This document shows, piece after piece, positions 34,620-46,116 of a DNA stretch of 64,000 bases. Below the pieces are notes generated by a model. That model ran no database searches. It was not told the origin of the DNA and saw nothing but the letters and a program-made list of their open reading frames with translations. The stretch comes from Chlamydoabsidia padenii (lineage: Eukaryota > Mucoromycota > Mucoromycetes > Mucorales > Cunninghamellaceae): NCBI GenBank assembly GCA_025330725.1, contig JAIWND010000029.1:294183-358182 (forward strand), given 5' to 3'. The position numbers and the translations under genes are program-made. The stretch's first letter is position 1; each line of letters starts with the position of its first letter.

Positions 34620-35972
34620 TCAAGAAGAGTCCCTTTTCACCGACCGATAAAGATCCGCCACCAAATAAAGGGACCCGCAAAGGACGACCAGATCAGTTTC
34701 TTGATGATATAATGAGCTAGCAGCTAATAATGCATCTTGAAGGGAGACTTGAGGTAATGCTTGTTTTTGATTTTCGGCATAATCAGCATGTTGAGCTAGT
34801 GTCACCGGGTCTACGCATTGAATCCATGGCATACCTTCAGGTTGTGAAAAGGGTACAGTCAGAATCACATCGTTGTCTCGTATCAATGTCGGTAACATGT
34901 CATTTAAAGATTTTCCAGTTGTCACACCAATAATCCATATAACACGATCGAGTCGATGACGATCCAGTACCTGATTCACATAGCGGCGTAGTTCTCGGCA
35001 AGCGGGAGGATTATGTGCACCGTCGACCAATAACCTAGGGAATGTCGTTGTTGTTGATACGAGAGTTGTGTCAATCCAGTCCAAACGGCCAGGCCATCGT
35101 GTGTTTGCCATCCCCTTTTGTAGAATGTCTTTTGAAACAGTAACAAGTCCAAGATGAGTCATCCATTCCAAAGCCATCACTGCCGTTGCCGAGTTTTCTC
35201 GCTGATAGTCACCCTGTAATGCCACTGTATAATCCACGTTTATCAAAGGTAATGCTGTTCCTTTTGTTATATCCTTGGGTGTATGTTCCAGGTGTATTTG
35301 CTGTCCGCCAGTAAGATGATCCCCTCCCAATTGATTTGTCGCAGATCCAGGCACCATTACCACACAGCTGATATCCAAAGCCCGAGCACAATCTACCAAA
35401 GTAGTTTCGGCCATAGGTTCCGCCTGAGGAGCGATAACAACAGGACAGCCCTTTTTCATAATCCCCGCTTTGGCGCCAGCGATTTCCCCAATAGAGTTGC
35501 CCAGGACGCCCATATGATCCATACCTATAGAGGTTATCACCGTCATTACCGGCGAGGGGAATACATTGGTAGCATCCAATAGTCCACCCAGTCCGACTTC
35601 CACCACAACGAAATCTAGCCCTTGGGATTCTTGATGTTTGACAAAGAGCGAGAGCGCCGTACCCACCAGGATTTCAAAGCTTGAGGCGCCGACGTGATGG
35701 TTATTATTGATTGTGATCACCGCCTGGGAAGACTCTTCAAAGAGGTTGGCATTCACAGCGTCACCATTAATTTGGACACTGTCGTGAGGAGCAATCAAAT
35801 GAGGTGAATTGAATCGACCGACCTTGTAGCCCGCTTGTAAAAGTACGCGGGTGATATACGCACATACTGACCCTTTACCGTTAGTTCCCGCCACATGGAT
35901 TACTGAAAGTTTTTCGTGAGGATTGCCGAGATGTTCAAGTAGTTTATAAATACGGTCCAAGCCAAAATCCAT
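34620..35972 (-). CDS. FOL3: dihydrofolate synthase / folylpolyglutamate synthase family (Fol3-like)
   Basis: Intronless, 450 residues, Mur-ligase fold. The enzyme joins glutamate to dihydropteroate (dihydrofolate synthase), or adds further glutamates, using ATP. Visible motifs are the N-terminal MDFGLDRIYKLLEHLGNP, the P-loop HVAGTNGKGSV (about residues 27-37), FNSPHLIAPHDSVQING, VVVEVGLGGLLDATN, TSIGMDHMGVLG, and the C-terminal domain start LLVDGAHNPPACREL. The short N-terminus without a targeting sequence, the length and the DSVQING form fit fungal Fol3 (cytosolic dihydrofolate synthase) better than the longer mitochondrial Met7. One of only three intronless genes in this window. Confidence 0.88.
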   Translation of the reverse strand: MDFGLDRIYKLLEHLGNPHEKLSVIHVAGTNGKGSVCAYITRVLLQAGYKVGRFNSPHLIAPHDSVQINGDAVNANLFEESSQAVITINNNHHVGASSFEILVGTALSLFVKHQESQGLDFVVVEVGLGGLLDATNVFPSPVMTVITSIGMDHMGVLGNSIGEIAGAKAGIMKKGCPVVIAPQAEPMAETTLVDCARALDISCVVMVPGSATNQLGGDHLTGGQQIHLEHTPKDITKGTALPLINVDYTVALQGDYQRENSATAVMALEWMTHLGLVTVSKDILQKGMANTRWPGRLDWIDTTLVSTTTTFPRLLVDGAHNPPACRELRRYVNQVLDRHRLDRVIWIIGVTTGKSLNDMLPTLIRDNDVILTVPFSQPEGMPWIQCVDPVTLAQHADYAENQKQALPQVSLQDALLAASSLYHQETDLVVLCGSLYLVADLYRSVKRDSS

Positions 35973-36147
35973 TTTGTTAATGTGGAATAATAGTGTAAAG
36001 GAAGGTGGAGAAAGGTGAAAAATTGAGCGCCAGCAATTTTACAAATGACAGTCGGCGGTGATTAAAAAAAAGAGATCACGAACCTCCAATTTTTTTTTTT
36101 TTTCGTGTCCCCCTTTTCTTCCTTTTCCTTCTACTAAAACAACTACA

Positions 36148-38419
36148 ATGAACGGCCTGGAAGGTAAATATTAACAATCAATAAAAGTAAACGATATGAA
36201 CTTAACAACTTCTCACTTTATAACTTGTTGATGCAGATATTCACGATGAATTAGAAGGCGTCCCCATGGATGTCTTTTATAGCGACGAAGACGAAGATAT
36301 AGACCAGGTGGGTTCCACTATGGCCAACGTCCAACTCCAAACTCCAAACAGAGATCAACTGATTACTCAACAACAAAACTCACAAATAAACCAACAAGTT
36401 ATACCAAGACAATTCAGGTAAGTTGTCTACCATTAAAAAACACTCACATCGCAATACTCAACAACTACTATTTGATCTAGTGTGGTGTCAGAAGATCAAG
36501 ATCCCGTCTTTTTACTTCGACTCTTCTATCAACGACTATTCCCATACAAGCTGTATCATTCTTGGCTCAGTTATGGTATTAGTAAGTAATTGCCTTCCCT
36601 TTTTAATAATAGATATACTTGTATGCTGACCCACCCTTCTTTTTCTTCTCTAGATACTAGCAAAAGCTTTACTCATCGTGAATTCAGTTTTACTTTGAAC
36701 AATGACATATATCTGCGTTTCAACTCCTTCGCCGACGGGGATGCTTTGAAAAAGGAAATCGAACGCCTACAACCTATCAAAATCGATATCGGTGCTGTCT
36801 ACTCTGTCAAGGTAGGACTCTCTATGTAAATATACTTGTACTAATCATCAATTCACTTAGCCAAAGGACAAAAAGACCGTCAGCGAAAAAGCATTTCGAC
36901 CACTGGAAAAGGAATTGGTGTTTGATATCGATATGACGGATTACGACGATATCAGAACATGCTGTAGTGGTGGTAACATCTGCCATACCTGTTGGGAATT
37001 CATGACTATATCTATTAAAGTCATTGATACATGCTTACGCGGTAATACATATAAAATTTAAAAAAAAGGAGGGGACTAAATGTGGACTAATGATCTTATT
37101 AATTTGGGTATAGATGACTTTGGTTTTGAACATTTGCTATGGGTATACTCTGGACGTCGTGGTGTGCATTGCTGGGTTAGTGATGAAAGAGCAAGGAAAC
37201 TGGATAACGAAAGTCGCAAAGGTATCGTTGGCTATCTGGAAGTGGTCAAGGTAAGTGGAAATATTAATGAATGATGATGATCAATATTAACTTTAACTTT
37301 TTGTTTTTAGGGTGGTGCTGAAATGGCCCGAAAAGTACGACTACCATCAACACTGCACCCTTCTCTGGAGTAAGTCTTTATCTTATTATCAACCACTTTA
37401 CTACATATACTAACCTATTATCTTCTAGACGATCTTTGGAAATCATCAAACCTTACTTTATACCACTCATTTTAGAACGTCAAGGTGTACTGGATACTAA
37501 AGATCAATGGCAAAAGATGTTGAACATCCTCGCAGATGAAGGTAAGAAGAACTAGCATGCTATGGAAGCACTGACCTTTTTATAAACTATAACTATGCTC
37601 TTTGACTGACTTTGGTAGGAACCCGTCGTGAATTGGATGAATCGTGGACTAATGATACAACGCTCTCAGGTCGTGACAAATGGACGGAATTGTTCACTCT
37701 GGTGAATGATACAGCAAAGGTAACACATACAAAAGAGTTGGTATACAAAGACGAGAATACTAACTATTTCTGCCTATATGATTTGCCCACTACTAGAGCT
37801 TTGATACAACCACTCGTGACATTATATTCCAATACTTGTACCCTCGACTGGATGACAAAGTATCCATAAACATTAACCATTTACTGAAAAGTCCATTCTG
37901 TGTCCACCCTAAAACTCGTAAGTCATGTACACCAATATGTACTCTGCTTTATTATCTCACATTTTTTTTTTTTTTAATCACGAAGAACGAGTATGCGTCC
38001 CGATAGATCCAACCAAATGCGATTCTTTTGATCCTTTAGCTGTTCCTACTCTGACAACACTGGTCAAGGAAATCAACGATTACACTCCCTCTGGTAATGA
38101 CGGTGAACGAAGGATTCCAGGTAAAACTCAGCACTACACAATCTTTTACCCTACATGTGATGATACCATACTCGATTCCGTTTATCATTAGGTCACTAAA
38201 CCCTTTTTTGTCATCTTCCAACATAGACTTCAAGAAAACGTCACTGAAGCCCTACATTGATATTTTTGAAAAGTTTGTCAGTGCGCTGGTACTGGAATCT
38301 CAACGTGAAAAACGAGGTAAGCCCGTACAGGAAAAATGGAAATACAATCATACCACTTACACTAACCCCTCCTTTTTTTTTGTTTTATAGACATATCATC
38401 TACAAGCATGCAATTTTAA
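36148..38419 (+). CDS. PRI1: DNA primase small (catalytic) subunit
   Basis: Thirteen exons (36148-36163, 36237-36417, 36481-36581, 36654-36811, 36861-37041, 37114-37250, 37311-37369, 37429-37541, 37619-37719, 37797-37917, 37986-38120, 38227-38316, 38391-38419) give 473 residues. This subunit makes the RNA primer in the polymerase alpha-primase complex. Diagnostic segments are [36 protein letters not shown] with the D-x-D metal pair, the zinc-binding Cys cluster [58 protein letters not shown] and RVCVPIDP. A 60-residue acidic, Gln-rich N-terminal extension precedes the core. Exon 1 is only 16 bp. The dense intron content contrasts with the neighbouring intronless Fol3 gene. Confidence 0.93.
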
Positions 38420-38626
38420 ACTCACTGACAACTATGGCTTCGGAATAATGATCGACAAACGACATAATACCACTTTGATTTGTATATTTACATAGGATAT
38501 AGATTTATGATAGGTGTTTTTTACTTACTTATTATATTGGCATCATTACTAGTTTAGTTTTATAATCTCATAATAAAGTTTATTTTTTTATGAAAAAAAC
38601 ATAATGTAAATAAGGGGAAAGGGCAA

Positions 38627-39289
38627 CTAATGGCGGAGTGTTCCTGCCAACAAGATCTGACCACCATAGTACAAGGGAAGACCGATCCATTGATTCCATC
38701 TTGACCTCCCCACAAATTCTTCACGGGCAACAAAAAGATCAGACAAGTAAAATATCAAGGCACCAAACCATCGATGCCGAGGAAGTGTGGCATAGGGCAC
38801 ACTAGCACTGGCCGTCACCACCATCGCACTGATCACAACCATATATACCAGCACAGCTCGTCGCATGATCGGATCATTGATTTTCGGTAATAACCATCGC
38901 CGGACCACATCCACGGTCACTGCTGTCATAGCCAGTGCGGTTGTTCCCAGTGTTTTGTCCATACCGTGTAATGTAAAGGCATATACCAGAGACAGATGAC
39001 CCAGAAAGAAACTGCCTAATCCAAATAAGAAGCCCGATTTAGGGATCAGCAAGACATCACCTGCAGCACCTAACGCCAGCCCCAATAGCACTGATTTGCC
39101 GTATGGAGACGTTGCCATGACATCTCGCCCAGCTGGATTATTGGCTATGGCTGACATGAGGAATCCTGCAGATGCTAAAGGTTTGAAGATCCATGTACCT
39201 AGCTTGAATCGATGGTGTTCTGAAATCAGTAATAAAAGTAATGCAATACTGGTCAGTTTCACCCCATTGTTGATCGAAAAGGACTCCAT
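38627..39289 (-). CDS. TMEM86/YhhN-family membrane protein (lysoplasmalogenase-like)
   Basis: Single exon, 220 residues, start ATG at 39289. It is almost entirely hydrophobic with about seven to eight predicted helices. Family features are KPLASAGFLMSA near the first helices, LALGAAGDVLLIPK with the conserved G-D, F-x-x-G-x-x-x-F-x-x-G-H-L-x-Y, and near the C-terminus GALIFYLSDLFVA with a conserved S-D followed by R. The family includes lysoplasmalogenases that cleave vinyl-ether lysophospholipids. Most fungal members are uncharacterised, so activity is inferred. Confidence 0.85.
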   Translation of the reverse strand: MESFSINNGVKLTSIALLLLLISEHHRFKLGTWIFKPLASAGFLMSAIANNPAGRDVMATSPYGKSVLLGLALGAAGDVLLIPKSGFLFGLGSFFLGHLSLVYAFTLHGMDKTLGTTALAMTAVTVDVVRRWLLPKINDPIMRRAVLVYMVVISAMVVTASASVPYATLPRHRWFGALIFYLSDLFVAREEFVGRSRWNQWIGLPLYYGGQILLAGTLRH

Positions 39290-39430
39290 TGTGAATATAA
39301 TACAGGAAGGAGGAAAGGAAAGGAGGGGAAAAAAAGAATGAGGATGGTTCTTATGATGACTTTCATGCAAGTTACACACAGAATAAGCTTGATTATACTT
39401 TATTCGGTACCGGTGTTTGAAATGCCGATC

Positions 39431-39444
39431 ATTGAAATCCCGCT
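39431..39444 (+). promoter_or_regulatory. CCCG element in bidirectional promoter
   Basis: ATTGAAATCCCGCT lies between the divergent TMEM86-like (start 39289) and IBtk-like (start 39514) genes, 70 bp from the latter. A GGTGTTTGAAATGCC sequence is just upstream (39411-39425). Confidence 0.48.
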
Positions 39445-39513
39445 TTTTAAATTTTCATCGGATTAGTTTTTGCCTATCTCTTTTTTTCCTCTTCTTTTAC
39501 TTTATTGAACTCC

Positions 39514-42500
39514 ATGATATCAATATATAAAGCCATCAAACTCAACGATGTAGAAACTATTACCTATTTGATTAACCTCGCCTCCTCCTCTCAACAGGTG
39601 AACAAAGAAACCCAGTCATGGCTTCCACGGTATCTTCGAACGACAAATCAAAAGCACTACAACCTCAATCGACGGTCAACGATGGGCAAAACCGCATTAC
39701 ACTATGCTATCACTTGGAACCGACTGGAAATAGCCAAACTTTTGATCGAATGTCCTTTAGTAAACATCAATAAACGAGATTTGGAAAATGGTTGGTCTCC
39801 TTTACACAGGTAATTTAGAAAAAAAAAACGAACCAGTTGTGATCTGACAGTTGCGGCTTTCACTTGTTTCCAATGTTACTAATTACTAATCCGATTCCTT
39901 CAATTGTTTTAAATAGGGCACTGTATCTTGGTCGTATGGAAATGGTCGGGATGCTTTTGAAAAGAGAGGATCTGGATCTCAGTATCAAGGTAATCATTGT
40001 TGAATAAAAATAAAAAAAAGCTGGGTCCAACACTAACTTGTCAATATATTGTTGCCGTTTAGGATTGGGAAGGATACAAGGCGTTGGAATTATTCAGCAC
40101 AACCACCAGTGATTCAGGGTCTCTTTTACGAAAATTGGAAACACCCACAGGACCAATCATGGATATGCACGATCAAACGTGGACAAAAGACAACAGACAT
40201 CTATCAACCAATCAGCACCACACCACACAAGGATCTTTGACACGAACAGCAATGCGACAAGGAGGGACGGACCTGTACACGTGGGGTATGAATGCTACCT
40301 ATATTCTTGGTCATTTGGATACTGAAAACAGGTCGCGACCGGAAAGGGTACCATTGTATCTTGAATCACAACAAGAACAACAAACAACACTTGTCAATGT
40401 CTTGCAACAACATGTGATTGAATCTGTCTGTATGTCCAAGTTCCATATGGCTATCTTGACGAGCGAATCTAGGCACAATCTTCTTGTCTGCGGGTTTGGA
40501 AGGGGTGGTCGACTTGGAACGGGGAAAGATACGGATGCACAACTGGCTCCTTTACCTGTACGATGGCCTGAACGTATTGTAGATGTGGCTGTGGGGCGGG
40601 ATCATACAATTGCTGTCACGACTAGTGGAAGTGTCATCACCTTTGGCAATAATCACTATGGACAATTGGGTAAGTGTAAAAAAAAAAAAAGGAGGGAGAG
40701 AGGTAGATGGTACGTCTAACTGTGCTTTTTTTATATATACTTTATTGATAGGTTATGACACCGAGGTTAATGAAGAGGGCTATTCATCACAACTGCATCC
40801 TCGTAAAATACAAGCACCAAGCATAAAGAAACAGCCGATTGTTGGTGTGGCAGCCTCCAAAGTACACTCCGTGGCATTCACATCCACTGAGCTGTTTACT
40901 TTTGGTTATAATCAAGGACAACTGGGTAAGTAGAATTCCTCTCTCTCTCTCTTTCATACACTCACAGAGAAAGGCATGAACTAACTTTTTTTTTCTTTAA
41001 TCGAATTTAGGTTATCATTACATGGGAAACGAACGACGCCAGGTGATCCCGCGTAAAGTGGTCTACTCATCAAACATCCATCAAGTCGTTGCCACAGTAA
41101 GTTGAAACGAACGCATACAGCTAACTGTAGGTCCAGGCATACGTACTAACACTTTATATTCAATGTAGGACTTTTCCACCACTATACTCTTTGAAAATCA
41201 TGATGTTGTGACACTGGCCAATTTCGAAACACAAAAACTAATGCAAGTGCTTGTATATAACATGACAAAAAACAAAAACGTAGGACTGACTCGTTTTATA
41301 TCTATTTAGATTCCCAACAAGTCGATTTCCAGGCAACATTACCGTACATTCTCCAGCAAACAACTACATTGTCAAACTTGTCTCGGATGGAAACATTTAT
41401 ACTGCAGCTCTGTCAAACCTCGGCGATGTATTCATTTGGTCTTGCAAACCATCGACTCCTTTGATGAATACGGATATCAAGATGGATCAACATCGATCGA
41501 AACAGGCGACAGCAATCATCAGCACACCTCGACGGATTTGGACAGGCAGTCGTGCAGATTTAGGGGCAACAAGTGTCGGCATTGGACAAGACGGCGAAAT
41601 CATCATCTGTACAGTATCTGGTCAAGTATATATCGGCGGTCTAATCAAGGAAAACGCAAAGGATGGCAAATTCAAATTCCAGTATATTCCTCAACTACAA
41701 CGATGTGTATCTGTGTGTGCCAATCCTAATGGTGCTTATGCTGCTATACGTTCGGAGTATCAACTGCCTTTACCTCGCCAACATTGCTCTACTCTGGCTA
41801 TGGATCTGTTACACTCTTTACCCTGTATGACGATGGCCTCTCCTGTGGAAAAACGATTGGAACAATTACAAATGGAAAAAAAGCGATCTTTGGACTCGAT
41901 CGACTATATGACCCTCGACAATGATACGGAAGACCCTGATGCTGAAAAATCCCGCCGGAAACAACAAATTGAACAGCAATACAACGTTCGCGCCAGAAGG
42001 ATAGTGGACGATACATGGAAACAGCTTGAACAGGAAACAGATCCGACTTTGGACATATGCTTTTGGGTCCAAGGTAAACCAATTTACTCCCATTTCTGTA
42101 TCCTAGAAGGTCGGCGCAACAAAAACAGAAAGTCTTCTCTATTGGTGGATTCTATTGGCGACAAAAGCTCACCCATCAACAAATCATCAGGGCATATCAA
42201 GTTTGTCATCACTCGGCAGTCATCGTCGCCTGATCGATATGATGTTGTCGTGGAAGGGTGCCATCTCTTGTCATTCTTTGTTTTGATGGAATATGTATAC
42301 GGTGATACTATAGCTTACTTCTCTACTCGTCACATCCCGGTTATGTGTACATGTTTTGGCCCTCATCAGCAACCTGACCTTCAAGAGGTACGCTATGACT
42401 TGATTCACCTATCTTCTTTACTTGGGCTCTCCCAACTACACGAATGCGTCAGCTCAACTTACTTACCGACACCTCCTTCTACTCTGGCCATACACCTGAC

Positions 42501-44471
42501 TGACATGCAATCACAGAAGGCCAATGGTGATGTGGAACTGGTGCTGAAAAATGGAACAGTAATCTGTCATGAAGTCATACTCCGACAACGATGCCCGTTT
42601 TTTGGCTGTCTCTTCAACTCGGAAACCTTGTGGATGGATATGCGACGAAGCCGTACCCTTGATGGATCTACTGGACCAACTCAAATCAACTTGAATCATC
42701 ATTATGTAGAAGTAATGTCTTGTTTGGTGCACTATTTGTATGGCGATCCTCAAAGCGACGTTGATTTATGCATTCCATCTGCTGTATCTTCGGCGGAAGA
42801 AATCATGCATTTTTTACTTGGATTGTTGGGCGCTGCAGATGAGTTCCTCTTGCCTGGACTCAAAGTGCTGTGTGAACGTGCATTGATTCCGATGGTGAAT
42901 GTACGATCTGTCATTATGATACTGGAATGTGCCCATTTATACCTTGCCCCAAACCTCAAGCTTGCCTGTTTGACTCTGATACATGCCAATATGTCCTCAT
43001 TTGTGATTGCCGGGTAAGCCCAATCAAACAAAAGAAAAAAAAGAAAAAAAAAAGTCATCTTTATTCTTACTCACTCCATTGTTTCACATATAGCCTTCTT
43101 GAACATATCAGCCTTGATCTTCTTCGAGATTTGGAAACCTTTGTGCGTGGAAAGCAAGCTGATAGCTTCCCTTTTGTCGATCGATCCCCAAAGACAACGA
43201 CCAATGACGATGATCTCGACCTCCAAATGGCACTAGCAACATGGACGAAGGAGGAAACCCCGATCACAGCCGGATACATTGAATACTTGGAAACAACTAA
43301 ACCCACTATCACCAATCAGTCATCACTCTTAATCGACAACAATGTTTCTCTGGTGGAATCGGAACAGCAATCGCATCAGCATGAACGGAAGAAGAAAACC
43401 AAGAAAAAGGGGTCAATCAAAAAGGGTGTTCCGATATCCGTTATTCACCAACAATCAGAACAGCAACATGACTTGACATCTTCACCACCTATCTCGGAAA
43501 CAGGCTGGGGATTGACACCCAGTCATGCAGAGTAAGTCATATATATGCGTTTTTTGATCACCTACAGGCTTACATCTTTTTGTTTATATATAGATCCAGC
43601 CAGAACAAGCCATCCTTACGAGATCTTTTGGAAAAAGAAGAAGCAGAACTGGCGATCTTACCACTATCCCTTCCAAAGGTAACAAAAAAAAAGGGGGGGA
43701 GGGGACTTTATGATTCTCATGAATTTTAACTATATCTTACTATCACCCAAATAGGTCACCATAGGGCCCAGCAAGAAGCTCTCTCAAAAGGAAAAACGAA
43801 AACTTCAGCAACAAGAATTACTATCCTTGGGTACAGTCGAGCCACCCAATCCGAAAACATCTGTGTGGGGAACTATACCAACAGTCAGTGCACCTAGTAC
43901 CATCTCGACACAGGAAGAGATATTACCTCTCAAATCTAATGCTAACGAAAACACATCTCGATCGACTGGCAGTAAGGGTGTCACAAAAGAAAAGTCGACA
44001 AAAGGGAAAAAGATGTAAGTGGGGAAAAAAAAAGGTGGGGGATCTCTGTTTATGAAATACTGCTGTAACTTATATATACAATATAGATTTACCACTAAAG
44101 AAAGCATATTGGAGGAACATCAACATGGCTGGAGGCGGACGGATATTACCGACATTAACGTACCGATATTATTTGATGCACAGCGGACCTATGGTGGCAC
44201 TTTTACATTGATACCAAGAACCCCTTTACCAACCAAAAGCAACAATACAGCATCATCTTCATCAGGTGACCACTTGCGACGGGGATCCTCATCATTCCAT
44301 GCCATCCAGCAAGAACAAAAACTGCAAGATGACTGGATCAAGAACAAACGGACGAAAAACTTGCTACGGATTCAACAAGAAGAAACGGCGATGGAAGGTC
44401 TGCGGGAATTCTACATACAAACATTGAATCGTGGCTCTGGTGAATGGATCGACATTCATCCATCACTCTAG
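39514..44471 (+). CDS. IBTK: IBtk-like ankyrin-RCC1-BTB protein
   Basis: Eleven exons (39514-39809, about 39917-39989, 40063-40669, 40752-40925, 41011-41096, 41169-41242, 41310-43013, 43094-43531, 43594-43678, 43755-44014, 44087-44471) give about 1393 residues, close to human IBtk. Ankyrin repeats (GKTALHYAITWNRLEIAKLL, NGWSPLHRALYLGRMEMV) span about 50-125. RCC1 repeats follow (DLYTWGMNATYILGH, VCGFGRGGRLGTG, ITFGNNHYGQLG, FTFGYNQGQLGYH). Two BTB domains lie in the large exon (FSILEG-like CILEGRRNKN region; GDVELVLKNGTVICHEVIL), then a basic, disordered tail. IBtk-type proteins serve as substrate receptors for Cul3 ubiquitin ligases; that role is inferred. Intron 6 must use a GC donor to keep the RCC1 frame. 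Confidence 0.87.
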
Positions 44472-45516
44472 ATTAGATATATGACCATCCACACTAGATA
44501 TAGACTGTATTTGTTTTAAAACGTATATATATATGTATAATGATTATGTTATAATAAAAAATTGTCTTTTTTTTTGTATTAATTTAAACTATTTATAATG
44601 ACATAAAGTGAGGTTTAAAAAGCTACTTTTGCTGGTATTTGTGTCGTATATCAGAAGATTTATGCGCTTACATAATATAAGGTCCCCTTTTTTCTCGTAT
44701 TCAAATCCCGTCGAAACTCCCCCTTGGACAAAGAGTGTGATCAGCCCGGATTTGTCAGTTCTCTTTAAAAAAAATTGTTTTTTATTATATACAGTTTAAA
44801 ACATTAATCATTTCTATACTATGCCTATATACTATGGAAAGAAGTGCGGAAGAGTGTGTGGTAAAACAAGAAAGACTAAACAATGCTTGTATATGTGTAA
44901 AGAGGGTAAGGGATAAAGCCAGAAACTGCCACCACTTTAATTATCATGTAATCCAACCAATAGATAACAGATTTATTCGATTCATTCTTGTTGTTGATTA
45001 CCCAGGCCTACTGAATAAAGAGTAATTTGAGTTGATCCTGTTTTTCATTACCAGATTATGTTATATTGCTGATTACTTACAATCCTAATGAAGAGAGATC
45101 GTGTTCGAGCGAGAGAAATCTGATCCAGTTGTATTGTTGACCGCCTTATCCCAATTGATGAGAGAGATACATTCGAATTCTGGTAGGGCATGTACCTTGA
45201 TGATCGATCTAAACCAGGACCAGAATGAAGACCAGGCATTAGTACACTACAAGAGGGCAAAAAAAAGTCCCACATTGGTTTCCTGTCTAGATAAAACAGA
45301 GTGTGAGTTGAAAAAAGCATCTTTTATATTCTATTCTTACAAAGTCTTTTTTTTTTTGTCTGTCTGTCTAAGGTTGATTGGATTGATTTGTTAAAAAGAA
45401 AAGATGAAGGAGCAAAATCAGGACATTTGATCATATTTTAAATCCCGCCCCAATATATGCATATCTATCATCCGTGTATACTTGTTTATTGTGTAATAAT
45501 ATGTAAAATATCTATC
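44472..45516. other. convergent spacer, about 1 kb
   Basis: Between the IBtk-like (+) and Sfr1-like (-) 3' ends. CCCG elements are at 44699-44712 (ATTCAAATCCCGTC) and 45435-45449 (ATTTTAAATCCCGCC), although no promoter is expected. A plus-strand frame at 45101-45394 and a minus-strand frame at 45048-45320 overlap and lack support. Confidence 0.5.
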
Positions 45517-45924
45517 CTAATCATTCAACCAATCTCCTAATTCCGCCGAGTAGTGAAGAATAGCTGGATCGATTCCAATAGCAGTAAGCATGGCAGTCCT
45601 TTCATCCACTTGAGAGTGATCACCTTGTAGATCTCGATAGTATGGCAAGAGTATCATGGCCCCTTCCTGAGCATGTTGTCTCCATTGTTTAATTTTACAT
45701 TTCATTTCTTTTTCTGTACCCTAATCAAACAAAGACAAAAGGAAAAAAAAAAAAAAAAAAGTGAGTAGATGAATCTAGGTGGGGATTTGACTTGCCGCTT
45801 CCTTGTAAGTGTTTGCCAGATGTAATGCATGGAGTAGTTGTTCCCATTTCTTGCGTTCATTGTATAAACGATAGGTGAGCCGTGCTTGTTTAGAGAGTCC
45901 CGGTTTTATTTTTTGTTTTTCCAT
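45517..45924 (-). CDS. small Sfr1/Mei5-like recombination protein (tentative)
   Basis: Two exons (45924-45796, 45720-45517) give 110 residues. The N-terminal half is basic and helical (ARLTYRLYNERKKWEQLL, likely coiled coil). The C-terminal half has the pattern KIKQWRQHAQEGAMILLPYY then AMLTAIGIDPAILHYSAEL. This resembles the C-terminal core of Sfr1/Mei5: KKWR-x-x-x-Q, an L-x-x-x-G-(I/L)-D step, and a final LHYN-x-x-x-E/D-F. Sfr1 pairs with Swi5 to stimulate Rad51/Dmc1 strand exchange. The intron can only be joined in frame with a GC donor (GCG/GCAAGT). The CCCG element GACGGGGTTTTAAAAT at 45997-46012 is 73 bp upstream. Family assignment is moderate. Confidence 0.55.
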
Positions 45925-45996
45925 GGTTGTGAATCTAAAAAAGAAAGAAAGAGAGAGAAGAATGAAGGATGATTCGGTTTTTATAGGCATCATCTT

Positions 45997-46012
45997 GACG
46001 GGGTTTTAAAAT
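45997..46012 (-). promoter_or_regulatory. CCCG element upstream of Sfr1-like gene
   Basis: ATTTTAAAACCCCGTC on the minus strand, 73 bp before the start at 45924. Confidence 0.45.
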
Positions 46013-46116
46013 ATGACGTTTATGCAGACCAGTAAAGGGTTATTTATTATGATATATAAAAAAGAAGAATAAGGATAGATAGTAAGATTAATAATACAAG
46101 TAAAAGGATATAAATG

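Noticed and set aside
41946..41958. AAAATCCCGCCGG inside the IBtk-like coding exon as a CCCG element copy
   Set aside because: It encodes a conserved-frame E-K-S-R-R-K stretch; one coding match is compatible with chance.
45048..45394. Overlapping 90- and 97-residue frames on opposite strands
   Set aside because: Neither has family features, a promoter element at the right place, or splice partners.
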